NCBI RefSeq assembly: GCF_001598415.1
Contig: NZ_BCYX01000004.1
Coordinates: forward strand, 62,001-126,000
Length of the DNA stretch: 64,000 nucleotides
Direction of reading: 5' to 3'
Source of the DNA: Sphingomonas mali NBRC 15500
GTDB lineage: Bacteria > Pseudomonadota > Alphaproteobacteria > Sphingomonadales > Sphingomonadaceae
Below are positions 20,513-30,893 of this stretch, one piece after another. The position numbers and the translations under genes were made by a program. Each line of letters opens with the position of its first letter. Position 1 is the first letter of the stretch. The notes under the pieces were generated by a model. That model saw nothing but the letters and a program-made list of their open reading frames with translations. It was not told the origin of the DNA and made no database searches.

Positions 20513-21423
20513 TGCTGGCGGAGATCATCGACGGACGCGCGCTCGCCCGCAAGGTAGTGGAGGAGGTCAGCGCAGGCATAGCCTCGCTCGATCGCGCGCC
20601 GGGGCTCGCCGTCATCCTGGCCGGCGACGATCCGGCCAGCCACGTCTATGTCAACGGCAAGGTGAAGCGCGCGAGGGAAATCGGCTTCAACGCCGAGGTC
20701 ATCCTGCTCCCGGCCGACACGAGCGAGGATCGCGTGCTCGCCGAGATCGCCGCGCTGAACGCGCGCGACGAGATCGACGGCATCCTCGTCCAATTGCCGC
20801 TGCCCGATGGCATCAACACCTTGCGCGTGATGGCCGCGGTCGATCCGACAAAGGACGTCGATGGCCTCCATGCGCTCAATGCCGGCCGGCTGAGCCAGGG
20901 GTCGGGCGGTCTGATCCCGTGCACGCCGCTCGGCTGCATGAAGATCATCCGTTCGCTGGTGCCCGACCTCACCGGCAGCCACGCCGTCGTGATCGGCAGC
21001 TCGAACATCGTCGGCAAGCCGATGGCGGCGTTGCTGCTCGACGCGCGTGCCACCGTCACCCAGACCCACATCCATACGCGCGATACCCAGTTCATCTGCC
21101 GCGGCGCGGACATATTGGTCAGCGCGGTGGGCAAGCCGGGGCTGGTGCGCGGCGACTGGATCAAGCCCCGCGCGATCGTGCTCGACGTGGGAACGACCCG
21201 CGTCGCCAAGCCCGAGGGCGGCCACCGCATCGTCGGCGACGTCGCGTTCGAGGAGGCGCTGCACGTAGCAGGTGCGATAACGCCCGTGCCCGGCGGAGTC
21301 GGGCCGATGACGATCGCCTGCCTGATGGAAAACACCCTGACCGCCGCCCGCGCGCGCGCAGAAACGCGGCGATCGATCCAGCGATCGGCGGCGCGATCAG
21401 TCGCTGAAGAAGTTGAGCTCTAG
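20512..21423 (+). CDS. folD: FolD: methylene-THF dehydrogenase/methenyl-THF cyclohydrolase
   Basis: Converts 5,10-methylene-THF to 10-formyl-THF in two steps with NADP. 303 residues. Visible features are YVNGKVKRAREIGFN with the catalytic Lys region, DGILVQLPLPDG, PTKDVDGLH, and the Rossmann part VVIGSSNIVGKPMAALLLD; the C-terminus ends PVPGGVGPMTIACLMENT. ATG 20512 shares a base with the preceding GST stop. Its position in a lignin operon, rather than with housekeeping folate genes, fits a dedicated route for methyl groups taken up by LigM/DesA. The last 27 bp overlap the convergent VOC gene. Confidence 0.95.
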   Translation: MLAEIIDGRALARKVVEEVSAGIASLDRAPGLAVILAGDDPASHVYVNGKVKRAREIGFNAEVILLPADTSEDRVLAEIAALNARDEIDGILVQLPLPDGINTLRVMAAVDPTKDVDGLHALNAGRLSQGSGGLIPCTPLGCMKIIRSLVPDLTGSHAVVIGSSNIVGKPMAALLLDARATVTQTHIHTRDTQFICRGADILVSAVGKPGLVRGDWIKPRAIVLDVGTTRVAKPEGGHRIVGDVAFEEALHVAGAITPVPGGVGPMTIACLMENTLTAARARAETRRSIQRSAARSVAEEVEL

Positions 21424-21795
21424 CAGTACGCCGTCGGGATCGTGGACGAACAGCTGTCGCAGGCCGGCTGCAGGAACGGTATTTGCACGATGGTCGAGCG
21501 CCAACGCGGCGATCCGCGCGAGTGTCGCGTCATAACCGGCACAGCGAAGCGCGATGTGGTGCAGCGCACCGGTCGTCCCCGGGGCCATGTCGCGGTCGAA
21601 AACCCGCGGCGCGTCCTCGCCGTTGAGGTGCAACACGGCGCGTCCGCCCGCATCGTAGAGCCAGCGCGCCGTTTCATGGGTCAGCGGCGGCGGTGCCGGA
21701 CGCGTCTCAAGATCCAATAGCCCGCAATAGAAGGCCTCGACGCGGTCGAGATCGCGGGTCACGATATTGAAGTGGTCGAGCGCTTCGACGGTCAT
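21397..21795 (-). CDS. VOC (glyoxalase/extradiol dioxygenase-like) family protein
   Basis: 132 residues from ATG 21795, chosen over 21846 because GGAGAGGACG precedes it. One vicinal-oxygen-chelate unit: ALDHFNIVTRDLDRVEAFYC at the start, GALHHIALRC in the middle, VHDPDGVLLELNFF at the end. The His and Glu at the expected metal positions are present (DHFN, HHIA, LLELN). The substrate is unknown. It overlaps the 3' end of folD on the other strand and is divergent from ligM across about 230 bp. Confidence 0.75.
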   Translation of the reverse strand: MTVEALDHFNIVTRDLDRVEAFYCGLLDLETRPAPPPLTHETARWLYDAGGRAVLHLNGEDAPRVFDRDMAPGTTGALHHIALRCAGYDATLARIAALALDHRANTVPAAGLRQLFVHDPDGVLLELNFFSD

Positions 21796-21890
21796 CGTCC
21801 TCTCCCGAACGTGCCGGCCAGCATCCTCCCAAACCGGGTGCTTCACAAGTACGCAACACGCACCTCCCGTGCACGTTATCCCTGATCTGA

Positions 21891-23432
<1,542 letters not shown>

Positions 23433-23466
23433 TCCCCGTCGTCGACAGTTCTCATAGGGACCCGCG

Positions 23467-24150
23467 ATGACGGACTATGTGTTGGTACATGGCGCCTGGG
23501 CCGGCGGCTGGACGCTCGCCGGGCTGGCCGACGACCTGAAAGCGCGCGGGCATCGCGTGCTGGTCGCGGCGCTGACCGGGCTCGGCGACCGCGTAGCGGA
23601 GCTTTCGCCGGCGATCACCCTGTCGCGCCACGTCGCCGACGTGATCGATCAGGTCGAGGCTGCCGGGTTCGATCGCTTCGTGCTGGTCGGGCACAGTTAT
23701 GGCGGCATGGTGATCACCGGGGTGGCGACCCATCTGGGCGGTCGGATCGACGCCATCGCCTATATCGACGCTTTCCTGCCGGGTGACGGCCAGTCGCTAT
23801 GGGACATGACCGGCGAACAGGACCACCAATTCCATATTGACGGGCAACGCGATATGCCGGGCCTCGTCGCGCCCTTGCCGTTCCTGCCGCCAGAGCCTCG
23901 CCTGGGACGGCACCCGCTGCTGACATGGCTCGAGCCGGTGCGCTTCACCGGGGAGGAAGCAAAGATCGCGCGGCGCGCTTATGTCTTCGCGGCCAACTGG
24001 TCGCCGACGCCGTTCACCCGCTTCTACGACATGGTGAAAGACGATCCGGCCTGGGAAGTGCACCGTGCCGAAGCGAGCCACGACGTGATGACCGACCAGC
24101 CGGAGCAATTATGCGAATTGCTGCTCGAACTGGGCCAGCATTCGTCCTGA
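23467..24150 (+). CDS. Alpha/beta hydrolase
   Basis: 227 residues with the alpha/beta-hydrolase fold. Oxyanion-loop HGAWAGGW is at about residue 8, the nucleophile elbow G-H-S-Y-G-G near 80, and the terminal His within EASHDVMTDQP. Family members include small esterases acting on aryl or alkyl esters. It lies 34 bp downstream of ligM, probably the same transcript. It could release methoxyaromatic acids from esters, but the substrate is not readable. Confidence 0.8.
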   Translation: MTDYVLVHGAWAGGWTLAGLADDLKARGHRVLVAALTGLGDRVAELSPAITLSRHVADVIDQVEAAGFDRFVLVGHSYGGMVITGVATHLGGRIDAIAYIDAFLPGDGQSLWDMTGEQDHQFHIDGQRDMPGLVAPLPFLPPEPRLGRHPLLTWLEPVRFTGEEAKIARRAYVFAANWSPTPFTRFYDMVKDDPAWEVHRAEASHDVMTDQPEQLCELLLELGQHSS

Positions 24151-24194
24151 TCGGCAGCGAACCAGGCCGTTGCTTGCACGACCGCGGCCGATCG

Positions 24195-24623
24195 TCAGAA
24201 GGCGAGCGAGCCGCGACGTTCGGCAAAGCGCCACCCCTCTTCCGTCAGGACGAATATGTCCTGAAACCCGCCCACCAGCGGCGGCGCGTCTGCCGCGGTG
24301 AACAGCAGCATCGCGCTACTGCCGCGCGCACGCTGCGCGTTCTCGACCGTGACGACGATGTTGGTGCAGATATGGCATGTCACGCGCGGCGGCCGCGCCT
24401 GGAACGCCGCGAGGATCGCGTCGCGCCCAACGATCGGCGCGTCGGGTGCGGTCGGCCGGGTCATGAGCCCGTCCCGCGCATAGAGCGCGGCGACCTCTTC
24501 CCAACGCGCGGCGTCGTTGAGCTGGGCATAGAGGTTGATCAGTCGCGCGCAGTCCCACTCGATCGCACGCCGGTCCGCGGCGGACATCCCGTCGACACTA
24601 TCCGCTTCAATGCCTTGGGTCAT
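24195..24623 (-). CDS. SnoaL/NTF2-like protein, short form
   Basis: 142 residues, one NTF2-type cone fold: RRAIEWDCARLINLYAQLND, AALYARDGLMTRP, CHICTNIVVTVENAQRARGS. It is last in the minus-strand SDR-SDR-NTF2 series, 45 bp after the SDR stop. The family includes isomerases, dehydratases and cofactor-free lyases. Much shorter than the LdpA-like protein at 50441, which shares the fold. Function in the lignin route is unknown. The ATG at 24623 has a GGAAGG element 11 bases upstream; M at 24587 is an alternative. Confidence 0.68.
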   Translation of the reverse strand: MTQGIEADSVDGMSAADRRAIEWDCARLINLYAQLNDAARWEEVAALYARDGLMTRPTAPDAPIVGRDAILAAFQARPPRVTCHICTNIVVTVENAQRARGSSAMLLFTAADAPPLVGGFQDIFVLTEEGWRFAERRGSLAF

Positions 24624-24668
24624 TACCGCTCATACCTTCCATCGGGTCGGGTCCTCCGCCGACCGGCT

Positions 24669-25559
24669 TCACGCGTCGGCGCGCCGGCGCTCGCCGCCCG
24701 GCACACCATGCGCGACGCGCTTTTCATAGTCGGGATCGTCCTCGGGCCGCGCCAGCGCCATCATCACCCGCATATGGATATCCTCCAGCGTACCGCGGAA
24801 TTCGGGATATGGCAGGATGTAGAGTTGATCCTGTTCGACACCATCGAGGACGTAGCGCGCCAGCGTCTCCGGCTCCATCCCGACCTCGATCACTTTCTTC
24901 AGATGCGCGAACATCGCCGGATCCGCGCCGTAATAGCCGGTGTTCCGCAAATGCTCGGGCCGCGTCAACACCGCTTCATGGATGTTGGTGTTGACCGCGC
25001 CGGGGCACAGCATCGAGACGCCGATGCCGTGCTCGGCAAGGTCGAGCGCGAGGCATTCGGACAGGCCGCGGATCGCCATCTTGGTGGTGCAGTAAATTCC
25101 CGTGCCCTTGAGCGCGACGAACGCCGACATCGACGCCGTGTTGACGATATGGCCGCCATTGCCGCGCGCGATCATGCGCGGCACGAAGGTCTGGATGCCG
25201 TTGATCACGCCGTTGAGATTGACCGACAATTGCCAGTCCCAATCCTCGTACGTCGCCTTTTCCAGCGGCCCGAAGATCGACACGCCGGCGGTATTGAACA
25301 GCAATTCGACCGGTCCGAGCCTGGCCTCCACCGCATCGGCCGCGGCCGCATAAGCGGCGCGGTCAGTGATATCGAGCTTGACCGGCATCACCTGGAAATC
25401 GGTCTGGTCGAACCAGGCCATCGCCTCGTCGAGATGATCCTGGCGGATATCGGCGATGGCGACCTTGCACCCGGCCTGCGCGAATATCTTGGCCTGGCCG
25501 AGCGCGACTCCCGATCCGCCGCCGGTGATGAAGGCTGTGCGCCCCGCGACCCTGGTCAT
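24669..25559 (-). CDS. Short-chain dehydrogenase, LigD/LigN-type C-alpha dehydrogenase candidate
   Basis: NAD-dependent SDR of 296 residues. It shows AFITGGGSGVALGQAKIFAQAG (cofactor loop), NTAGV, the Ser of NTASMSAFV and the YCTTK catalytic pair. The long C-terminal extension includes QLYILPYPEFRGTLEDIHM, a stretch also seen in LigD of SYK-6 (YIIPYPEVREGL). LigD-group enzymes oxidise the C-alpha alcohol of beta-O-4 dimers to the ketone that beta-etherases need. The ATG overlaps the upstream SDR stop by 4 bp, giving a coupled pair. Stereoisomer preference cannot be read. Confidence 0.8.
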   Translation of the reverse strand: MTRVAGRTAFITGGGSGVALGQAKIFAQAGCKVAIADIRQDHLDEAMAWFDQTDFQVMPVKLDITDRAAYAAAADAVEARLGPVELLFNTAGVSIFGPLEKATYEDWDWQLSVNLNGVINGIQTFVPRMIARGNGGHIVNTASMSAFVALKGTGIYCTTKMAIRGLSECLALDLAEHGIGVSMLCPGAVNTNIHEAVLTRPEHLRNTGYYGADPAMFAHLKKVIEVGMEPETLARYVLDGVEQDQLYILPYPEFRGTLEDIHMRVMMALARPEDDPDYEKRVAHGVPGGERRRADA

Positions 25560-26506
25560 CGTGCCATGTCCTCTTTCTTGCTGTGACGGGCGAGTTCTTC
25601 ATCGAAAACGGGATTGCCGAGCAGGAAGCCGATCGCCGCCGCGCGTTCGTGGTTGATCGGCTCGTCGGGAAAGGACGCGAGGATCGCGTCGAACCGCTTG
25701 CGCATGCCGGCGGCGAATTCGGGATGCGTGAGAATATAGAGGTCGTTGTTGCGGATGCCCGCGAGGACGCGCTCGCCGACCTCGTCGGCCTCCATCCACA
25801 ACGGCGACACCGGCCGCTTTTCCAGCTCCGCTTCACGGGTCTGATACCCGCTGTCGCTCTTGAACCGGTCGGGACGCAATTCGCCCGACAAGGCAATGTT
25901 GCTCTGGACCGGTCCGGGCAGGAAGGCCGAAACCCCGATATTCTCCGACGCCAGCTCGCCGCGGATCGCTTCCGAAAGCCCCAGCACGGCTGCCTTGGCA
26001 GCGGTATAGGTCGCCGAAAAGGGTATCGGGATCAGCGCCGATTGCGACGAGGTGGTGACGATCTGCCCGCCTTCGCCATGCGCGCGGATTCGCGGCAGGA
26101 TAGTGACGAGACCGTTGACGACACCGCCAAAATTGACTCCCATCGCCCAGTCCCAATCGTCGTAGCGGGCATCGACGATCGGCCCCATGATGCCGATCCC
26201 GGCATTGCCGATCAGCATATGGATCTTGCCGAACCGAGCCTCTGCCGCATCGGCCGCTCGCGCGAAACCGGCGCGGTCGGTGACGTCCAGCACGACGGTT
26301 TCGACCCGCGCGTCATCACCGAGCGACGCCCGTGCCTCCGCCAGCGACTCCGCGCGAATATCGGCGATCACCACATTGGCGCCCGCCCGAACCAGGGCGC
26401 GCGCGATGCCGAGCCCGATGCCGTTGGCACCCCCGGTGATAAACGCCGTACGACCGGCCACATCGGCCATGGGGGCAGGCCGCGGCGCGGCCATTGCTTC
26501 CGACAT
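25556..26506 (-). CDS. Short-chain dehydrogenase, LigL/LigN-type C-alpha dehydrogenase candidate
   Basis: 316-residue SDR with a cofactor loop AFITGGANGIGLGIARAL, GNAGIGIMG, the Ser of VTTSSQSALI and a YTAAK catalytic pair. The C-terminus (NNDLYILTHPEFAAGMRKRF) is the extension shared with the other two SDRs in the window. Start at 26506 behind AAAGGAGAGTGAG. It resembles C-alpha dehydrogenases acting on the opposite enantiomer to LigD. Together with the neighbouring SDR it would convert both C-alpha epimers of guaiacylglycerol-beta-aryl ethers to the ketone for GST cleavage (inference). Confidence 0.8.
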   Translation of the reverse strand: MSEAMAAPRPAPMADVAGRTAFITGGANGIGLGIARALVRAGANVVIADIRAESLAEARASLGDDARVETVVLDVTDRAGFARAADAAEARFGKIHMLIGNAGIGIMGPIVDARYDDWDWAMGVNFGGVVNGLVTILPRIRAHGEGGQIVTTSSQSALIPIPFSATYTAAKAAVLGLSEAIRGELASENIGVSAFLPGPVQSNIALSGELRPDRFKSDSGYQTREAELEKRPVSPLWMEADEVGERVLAGIRNNDLYILTHPEFAAGMRKRFDAILASFPDEPINHERAAAIGFLLGNPVFDEELARHSKKEDMAR

Positions 26507-26682
26507 CTCACTCTCCTTTTATCGTGCCCGCCGTCGGTCCGGGATGATCGGCATGCCGGTATTTCCCGCCATTTCCCGATCCTCCCGGCCGCGCCGCCAC
26601 ATGGTTGCGGTTTAGCTTGCAGAAGCTGGATAGAACTAGAAGACCGCTGGCTATGCCATTATTGGAGCTAACTGGATAAACC

Positions 26683-27501
26683 ATGGCCCATCGCGAAGAA
26701 CTATCCCGATTCCTCAAGGCGGCGCGCGCGCGGCTATCGCCGTCCGATGTCGGGCTGCCGTGCGGCACGCGCCGGCGGACGACGGGGTTGCGACGCGAGG
26801 AAGTGGCGACGCTCGCGGGGATGAGCGTCACCTGGTACACCTGGTTCGAGCAGGGCCGCGAGGTCCAGCTGTCGGCGCCGATGATCGAGCGGCTCAGTGC
26901 GACGTTGCGGCTCGACAAGAACGAGCGCGAATTCCTGTTCGCGCTAGCGCAACACCGTCCTCCCCCGCTGACCGTGATGGCGGACGAGCAAGTGCATCCG
27001 GGGACTCAGCATCTGCTCGACAGCCTGTCGATCCCGGCGCTGGTGATCGTCGAGGACTGGACGGTAATCGGCTGGAACCAGCTCGTCGCGCGGGCCTTTC
27101 GCGATTACGGCACGCTGCCGCGCGAGAAGCGCAACCTGTTCAAGATCCTCTTGCTCGACGACCGCTATCGCAGCGATCCCGATCACTTCCGCGAAATGGG
27201 TCAGCGGCTGACCGCGCGGTTCAAATGGGATTACAGCCGTACCGCGCGACCCGAGGTATTCGACGCCATCATCGAGGAAATGTACGAGCGGTCGGACCTG
27301 TTCCGCGAATGCTGGCAGGAGTCCGAAATCCTCGCGCATTTCGAACATACCAATGTCACCGACATGCCGGGCGTGGGCCAGATCATCTTCCGGCACACGT
27401 CCTACGCAATCGAGGAAGCGCCGGGACAGCGACTCATCCTGTTCGCACCGAACGATCCCGAGAGCGCCGCTCGCCTCGAGAAACTCGCCGCCAAACGTTG
27501 A
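26683..27501 (+). CDS. XRE-type HTH regulator with MmyB-like ligand-binding domain
   Basis: 272 residues. The N-terminal helix-turn-helix (RRTTGLRREEVATLAGMSVTWYTWFEQG, about residues 30-60) is followed by a PAS-like MmyB domain (HLLDSLSIPALVIVEDWTVIGWN) of the kind that binds hydrophobic or aromatic ligands. It is divergent from the SDR-SDR-NTF2 operon across 176 bp and convergent with the second CmcJ-like gene, with no bases between the stop codons. Likely regulator of one or both neighbours. No operator could be defined by eye. Confidence 0.82.
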   Translation: MAHREELSRFLKAARARLSPSDVGLPCGTRRRTTGLRREEVATLAGMSVTWYTWFEQGREVQLSAPMIERLSATLRLDKNEREFLFALAQHRPPPLTVMADEQVHPGTQHLLDSLSIPALVIVEDWTVIGWNQLVARAFRDYGTLPREKRNLFKILLLDDRYRSDPDHFREMGQRLTARFKWDYSRTARPEVFDAIIEEMYERSDLFRECWQESEILAHFEHTNVTDMPGVGQIIFRHTSYAIEEAPGQRLILFAPNDPESAARLEKLAAKR

Positions 27502-28359
27502 TCAGGTGAAATAGGCGATTGCGCGGAACTCGTAGCTTTCGCGCGTCACCGCGTCGGGGCGGGTGGTATCGTGAAACGCGGTGTGGGGCGCGCGCCATGC
27601 CCAATCGTGATCGCTGTCATGGAACTTGATGAAGATCACCTCTTCGGCGGTCATGTCGGGGAAATACCACCAGCGATGCGCCGGGTTGTGGTGGAAGATG
27701 GTGGCGGCCGCCATGTCTTCCTCCCCCTCGATCGGCGCATAGAGCGCGTCGCCTTCGGGGATTTCGTCGACATCGACCTTGACGTTGGCGACCGCATCCT
27801 CGTCTCCAACGCTGCCCGCTTCGCACAAGGCGAGCGGCCAGTCCTGCGGCGGCGGCGAAAAGGTGCGCCACAGACTGAAGGCGATGAAACGGCTGAAGCT
27901 GGCGCCGGGGGCCGCTTTCTCGAACAGTCGCCCGGCGATCCGGTGCGCAGTGGCCGTATTGAAATCGACATGCGCTTCCGCCGCGGGCGGCTGGATGCCC
28001 GCGCCCGAAATGACCGGCGAGCGCAATTGCCCGACCATCGGCACGACGAGGTCGCAGCCGGTGAGCGCGCGGGCGACTTCCGCCACTTCGCCGGGATAGT
28101 CGACGACCGCTGCGGGATCGCGGAAATCCGTCACCCGGCTGGCATGACGCGCGAGGCAGAAGCCGTGCTGATCGAGCGTGAACGGATCCGGCGCCAGCCG
28201 CGCGTTGCGGATCGTCACCGGGTAGGATTGGTAGACGCCAGTGTTGAATTCGCGCCCCGGCGCCCAGAACCGTCGATTGATCCGCGACGTCGGGACGAGA
28301 TAGTCGATCGTGGTTTCGATCGCCGGTGCCGCCGTGCTGCGATTGAGGAGCGTGGTCAT
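27502..28359 (-). CDS. CmcJ/NvfI-like putative oxygenase, copy 2
   Basis: 285 residues, same family as 11319-12110. Shared landmarks are AHVDFNTATAHRI (H-x-D), WRTFSPPPQDWPLALCEAGSV and AHRWWYFPDMTAEEVIFIKF, then HDSDHDWAWRAPHTAFHD and a C-terminal ESYEFRAIAYF that matches the SIEMRAIAYWF end of copy 1. It lies between the XRE regulator and a nu-type GST on the same strand (23 bp gap), so it is probably co-transcribed with that GST. Substrate unknown; a Fe(II)-dependent hydroxylation or demethylation is a reasonable guess only. Confidence 0.72.
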   Translation of the reverse strand: MTTLLNRSTAAPAIETTIDYLVPTSRINRRFWAPGREFNTGVYQSYPVTIRNARLAPDPFTLDQHGFCLARHASRVTDFRDPAAVVDYPGEVAEVARALTGCDLVVPMVGQLRSPVISGAGIQPPAAEAHVDFNTATAHRIAGRLFEKAAPGASFSRFIAFSLWRTFSPPPQDWPLALCEAGSVGDEDAVANVKVDVDEIPEGDALYAPIEGEEDMAAATIFHHNPAHRWWYFPDMTAEEVIFIKFHDSDHDWAWRAPHTAFHDTTRPDAVTRESYEFRAIAYFT

Positions 28360-28382
28360 GGCCGGATCCCGCCTTTCCCTGG

Positions 28383-29051
28383 CTATGAGAGGATATTCTT
28401 GCCCTGGCGGACGGTCTTTTCCTCCATTTCGGCGGGCTTGGGCGGTTCGGGTACCAGCAGGCCGCGCTGCACGGCCGGCCGCGCCGCGATCGTGTCGAAC
28501 CAGCGCTGCAGATGGGGAAGACCGTCGATCGGCACTTGCGCCCAGTCATGGCCCCTGACCCAGGGGAAACAGGCGATGTCGGCGATCGAATAGTCGCCCG
28601 CCAGATAGTCGTTGTCGGCCAGCCGTGCGTCCATCACCCCGAACAGCCGCCGGCTTTCGCGCACGTAGCGGTCGATCACCTTCGGCAGCCGATCCTCGAA
28701 ATAGCGATTGAACACCGTCGCCTGGCCCATCATCGGGCCCAGCCCGGACATCTGCCACATCACCCATTGGATGACGCGGCTGCGTCCCTTCACGTCGGTC
28801 GGCAGGAAGCGACCGAACTTCTCGGCGAGATAGATCAGGATCGCGCCGGATTCGAACACCGCGAAATCGCCCTCGTCATGGTCGACCAAGGTCGGGATCC
28901 GACCGTTGGGATTGAGCGCGATATACCAATCCTGTTTCTGTTCGAGATTGCTGAGCGAAATCGGCGTGACCTTATAGGGCACTCCGAGTTCCTCGAGCAT
29001 GATCGCGGCCTTCCAGCCGTTGGGCGTTTCCGACGTCAGCAATTCGAGCAT
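28383..29051 (-). CDS. Nu-type (YfcG/Ure2p-like) glutathione S-transferase
   Basis: 222 residues from ATG 29051 ([20 protein letters not shown]), behind AAAGGGG; an ATG at 29081 is less likely. The layout follows E. coli YfcG: TPNGxK at the thiol-proximal end, INPNxRIPxLVDH-like [13 protein letters not shown], the glutathione-binding [13 protein letters not shown], and [11 protein letters not shown]. Nu-class GSTs reduce disulfides and, in Novosphingobium (GSTNu), release glutathione from beta-etherase products. Here it is divergent from ligF-ligG across a 228-bp gap, which fits that role. Role is inference. Confidence 0.82.
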   Translation of the reverse strand: MLELLTSETPNGWKAAIMLEELGVPYKVTPISLSNLEQKQDWYIALNPNGRIPTLVDHDEGDFAVFESGAILIYLAEKFGRFLPTDVKGRSRVIQWVMWQMSGLGPMMGQATVFNRYFEDRLPKVIDRYVRESRRLFGVMDARLADNDYLAGDYSIADIACFPWVRGHDWAQVPIDGLPHLQRWFDTIAARPAVQRGLLVPEPPKPAEMEEKTVRQGKNILS

Positions 29052-29279
29052 GTTCGCCCCTTTGTCTCTCCTGGCCGGCAAGCCAAGCAGAGCGGCGCCC
29101 CGCCCACAAGGTGACCGCTTACGCTATCACTGAGGATGACACCCTGACCGCCCGTCGCGACACAGTCTGGGTAGTAGTGCGACTGATAGAAGAGACGGTC
29201 TTCTTGCGGAGTGCCGCAACCATCGCCACCGCTGGTTTCAACGTGCGAAAACGCACGGCCCTGGAGGAGGAGGCGACCC

Positions 29280-30032
29280 GTGTTGACCCTGTACAGTTTC
29301 GGCCCGGCCGCCAACTCGCTCAAGCCGCTGCTCGCCTTGTACGAAAAAGGCCTGCCCTTCACCCCGCGTTTCGTCGACCCCCGCAAGTTCGAGCACCATG
29401 AAGAGTGGTTCAAGAAGATCAACCCGCGCGGCCAGGTGCCGGCGCTCGATCATGACGGCCACATCATCACCGAATCGACGGTGATCTGCGAATATCTCGA
29501 AGACGCTTTCCCCGATGCGCCGCGGCTGCGACCGACCGACCCGATCAAGATCGCCGAGATGCGCGTGTGGACCAAATGGGTCGACGAATATTTCTGTTGG
29601 TGCGTGTCGACGATCGGCTGGGAGCGGATGATCGGCCCGATGGCGCGCGCGCTGTCCGACGCCGAGTTCGAGGAACAGGTGAAGCGCATCCCCGTCCCCG
29701 AGCAGCAGGTCAAATGGCGCAACGCGCGCAAGGGTTTTCCCAAGGAACTGCTCGACGAAGAAATGCGCAAGGTGCGCGTGTCGGTCGACAAGTTGGAAAA
29801 GCGCCTGGCGGAAAGCGAATGGCTGGCCGGCGACGACTACACGCTGGCCGACATCTGCAACTTCGCGATCGCCAACGGCATGCAGCACGGCTTCGCGGAA
29901 ATTGTGAATCGCGAGGCGTCACCCCATCTGCTCGCGTGGATCGAGCGGATCAACCAGCGCCCGGCAGTGCGCGAGATGTTCGCGCGATCCCAAAGCGAAA
30001 TGCCGGCCCGCGCGCCGGCGCCCGCCGCCTGA
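29280..30032 (+). CDS. ligF: Beta-etherase LigF (glutathione S-transferase)
   Basis: Cleaves the beta-O-4 ether of C-alpha-oxidised lignin dimers by glutathione attack, releasing a phenol and a glutathione adduct. 250 residues; compare ~257 for SYK-6 LigF. Diagnostic stretches match LigF by memory: LYSFGPAANSLKPLLALYEK, EEWFKKINPRGQVPAL, ITESTVICEYLEDAFP, EMRVWTKWVDEYFCWCVSTI, DYTLADICNFAIANGMQ. I place a GTG start at 29280, seven bases after GGAGGAGGAGG; TTG 29283 is the alternative. ligG follows after 16 bp. Confidence 0.95.
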   Translation: MLTLYSFGPAANSLKPLLALYEKGLPFTPRFVDPRKFEHHEEWFKKINPRGQVPALDHDGHIITESTVICEYLEDAFPDAPRLRPTDPIKIAEMRVWTKWVDEYFCWCVSTIGWERMIGPMARALSDAEFEEQVKRIPVPEQQVKWRNARKGFPKELLDEEMRKVRVSVDKLEKRLAESEWLAGDDYTLADICNFAIANGMQHGFAEIVNREASPHLLAWIERINQRPAVREMFARSQSEMPARAPAPAA

Positions 30033-30048
30033 GGAGATCGAGACCGTC

Positions 30049-30870
30049 ATGAGCTGGAACGACGAACCCCCGGGCGGCGCGCTCAGGATGTACCATATTC
30101 CGGGCTGCCCCTTTTCCGAGCGCGTGGAACTGCTGCTCGACCTCAAGGGCCTCGACGGCATCATGGCCGATCACGAGATCGACATTTCCAAGCCGCGTCC
30201 CGACTGGCTGCTGAAGAAGACGCGCGGTACGACCGCCCTGCCGGCGCTCGAGCTCGAAAATGGCGAGACGCTGAAAGAGAGCATGGTCATCATGCGCTAT
30301 TTCGAGGATCGCTTTCCCGAACGGCCCGTCGCGCGCCGCGACCCGTACGAGCATGCAGTCGAGGCGATGCTGTGCGCGACCGACGGCCAATTCACCGGCG
30401 TGGGCTATCGCATGATCCTCAATCGCGACCGCGCCAAACGCGACGAGCATGCGGCCGAGGTCGACGCACAATATGCGCGGCTGGATGATTTCCTGCGCCA
30501 TTACGCACCCGACCGCGATTTCCTGTTCGACGCCTTCGGCTGGGCCGAAGTCGCGTTCGCGCCGATGTTCAAGCGGCTGTGGTTCCTCGACTATTACGAA
30601 GCGTATGAGATACCGCAGCAGCTCACCCGCGTGCTGCGTTGGCGCGAAGCGTGCCTGGCGCACCCGGTCGTCCAGCGACACCACAGCCATCGCGAGCTGA
30701 TGACGCTCTATTACGATTATGCGCAGGGCGGCGGGAATGGACGTATCCCCGACGGGCGCAGCGTCTCCAGCTTCACGCTCGACCCCGCCTGGGACACGCG
30801 GCCAATGCCGCCGCGCGACAAATGGGGCACTGCCGCGACCGACGCCGAACTGGGGCTCGTCCCCGCCTGA
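30049..30870 (+). CDS. ligG: Glutathione lyase LigG
   Basis: Omega-type GST that removes glutathione from the beta-etherase product, yielding beta-hydroxypropiovanillone-type ketone and oxidised glutathione. 273 residues with the catalytic Cys at position 20 in YHIPGC-PFSERVE, and long identity to LigG as I recall it: DISKPRPDWLLKK, GTTALPALELENGE, GWAEVAFAPMFKRLWFLDYY, and the tail RPMPPRDKWGTAATDAELGL. Start behind TGAGGAGATCG. Sits between ligF and an aldehyde dehydrogenase in one plus-strand unit. Confidence 0.95.
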   Translation: MSWNDEPPGGALRMYHIPGCPFSERVELLLDLKGLDGIMADHEIDISKPRPDWLLKKTRGTTALPALELENGETLKESMVIMRYFEDRFPERPVARRDPYEHAVEAMLCATDGQFTGVGYRMILNRDRAKRDEHAAEVDAQYARLDDFLRHYAPDRDFLFDAFGWAEVAFAPMFKRLWFLDYYEAYEIPQQLTRVLRWREACLAHPVVQRHHSHRELMTLYYDYAQGGGNGRIPDGRSVSSFTLDPAWDTRPMPPRDKWGTAATDAELGLVPA

Positions 30871-30893
30871 CTTTCGACAAGAGGATTCCTGCC

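Noticed and set aside
24151..24194. GATCGGC/GCCGATC arms as a terminator between convergent genes
   Set aside because: The loop would be over 30 bases and the short stem is within what GC-rich DNA gives by chance.
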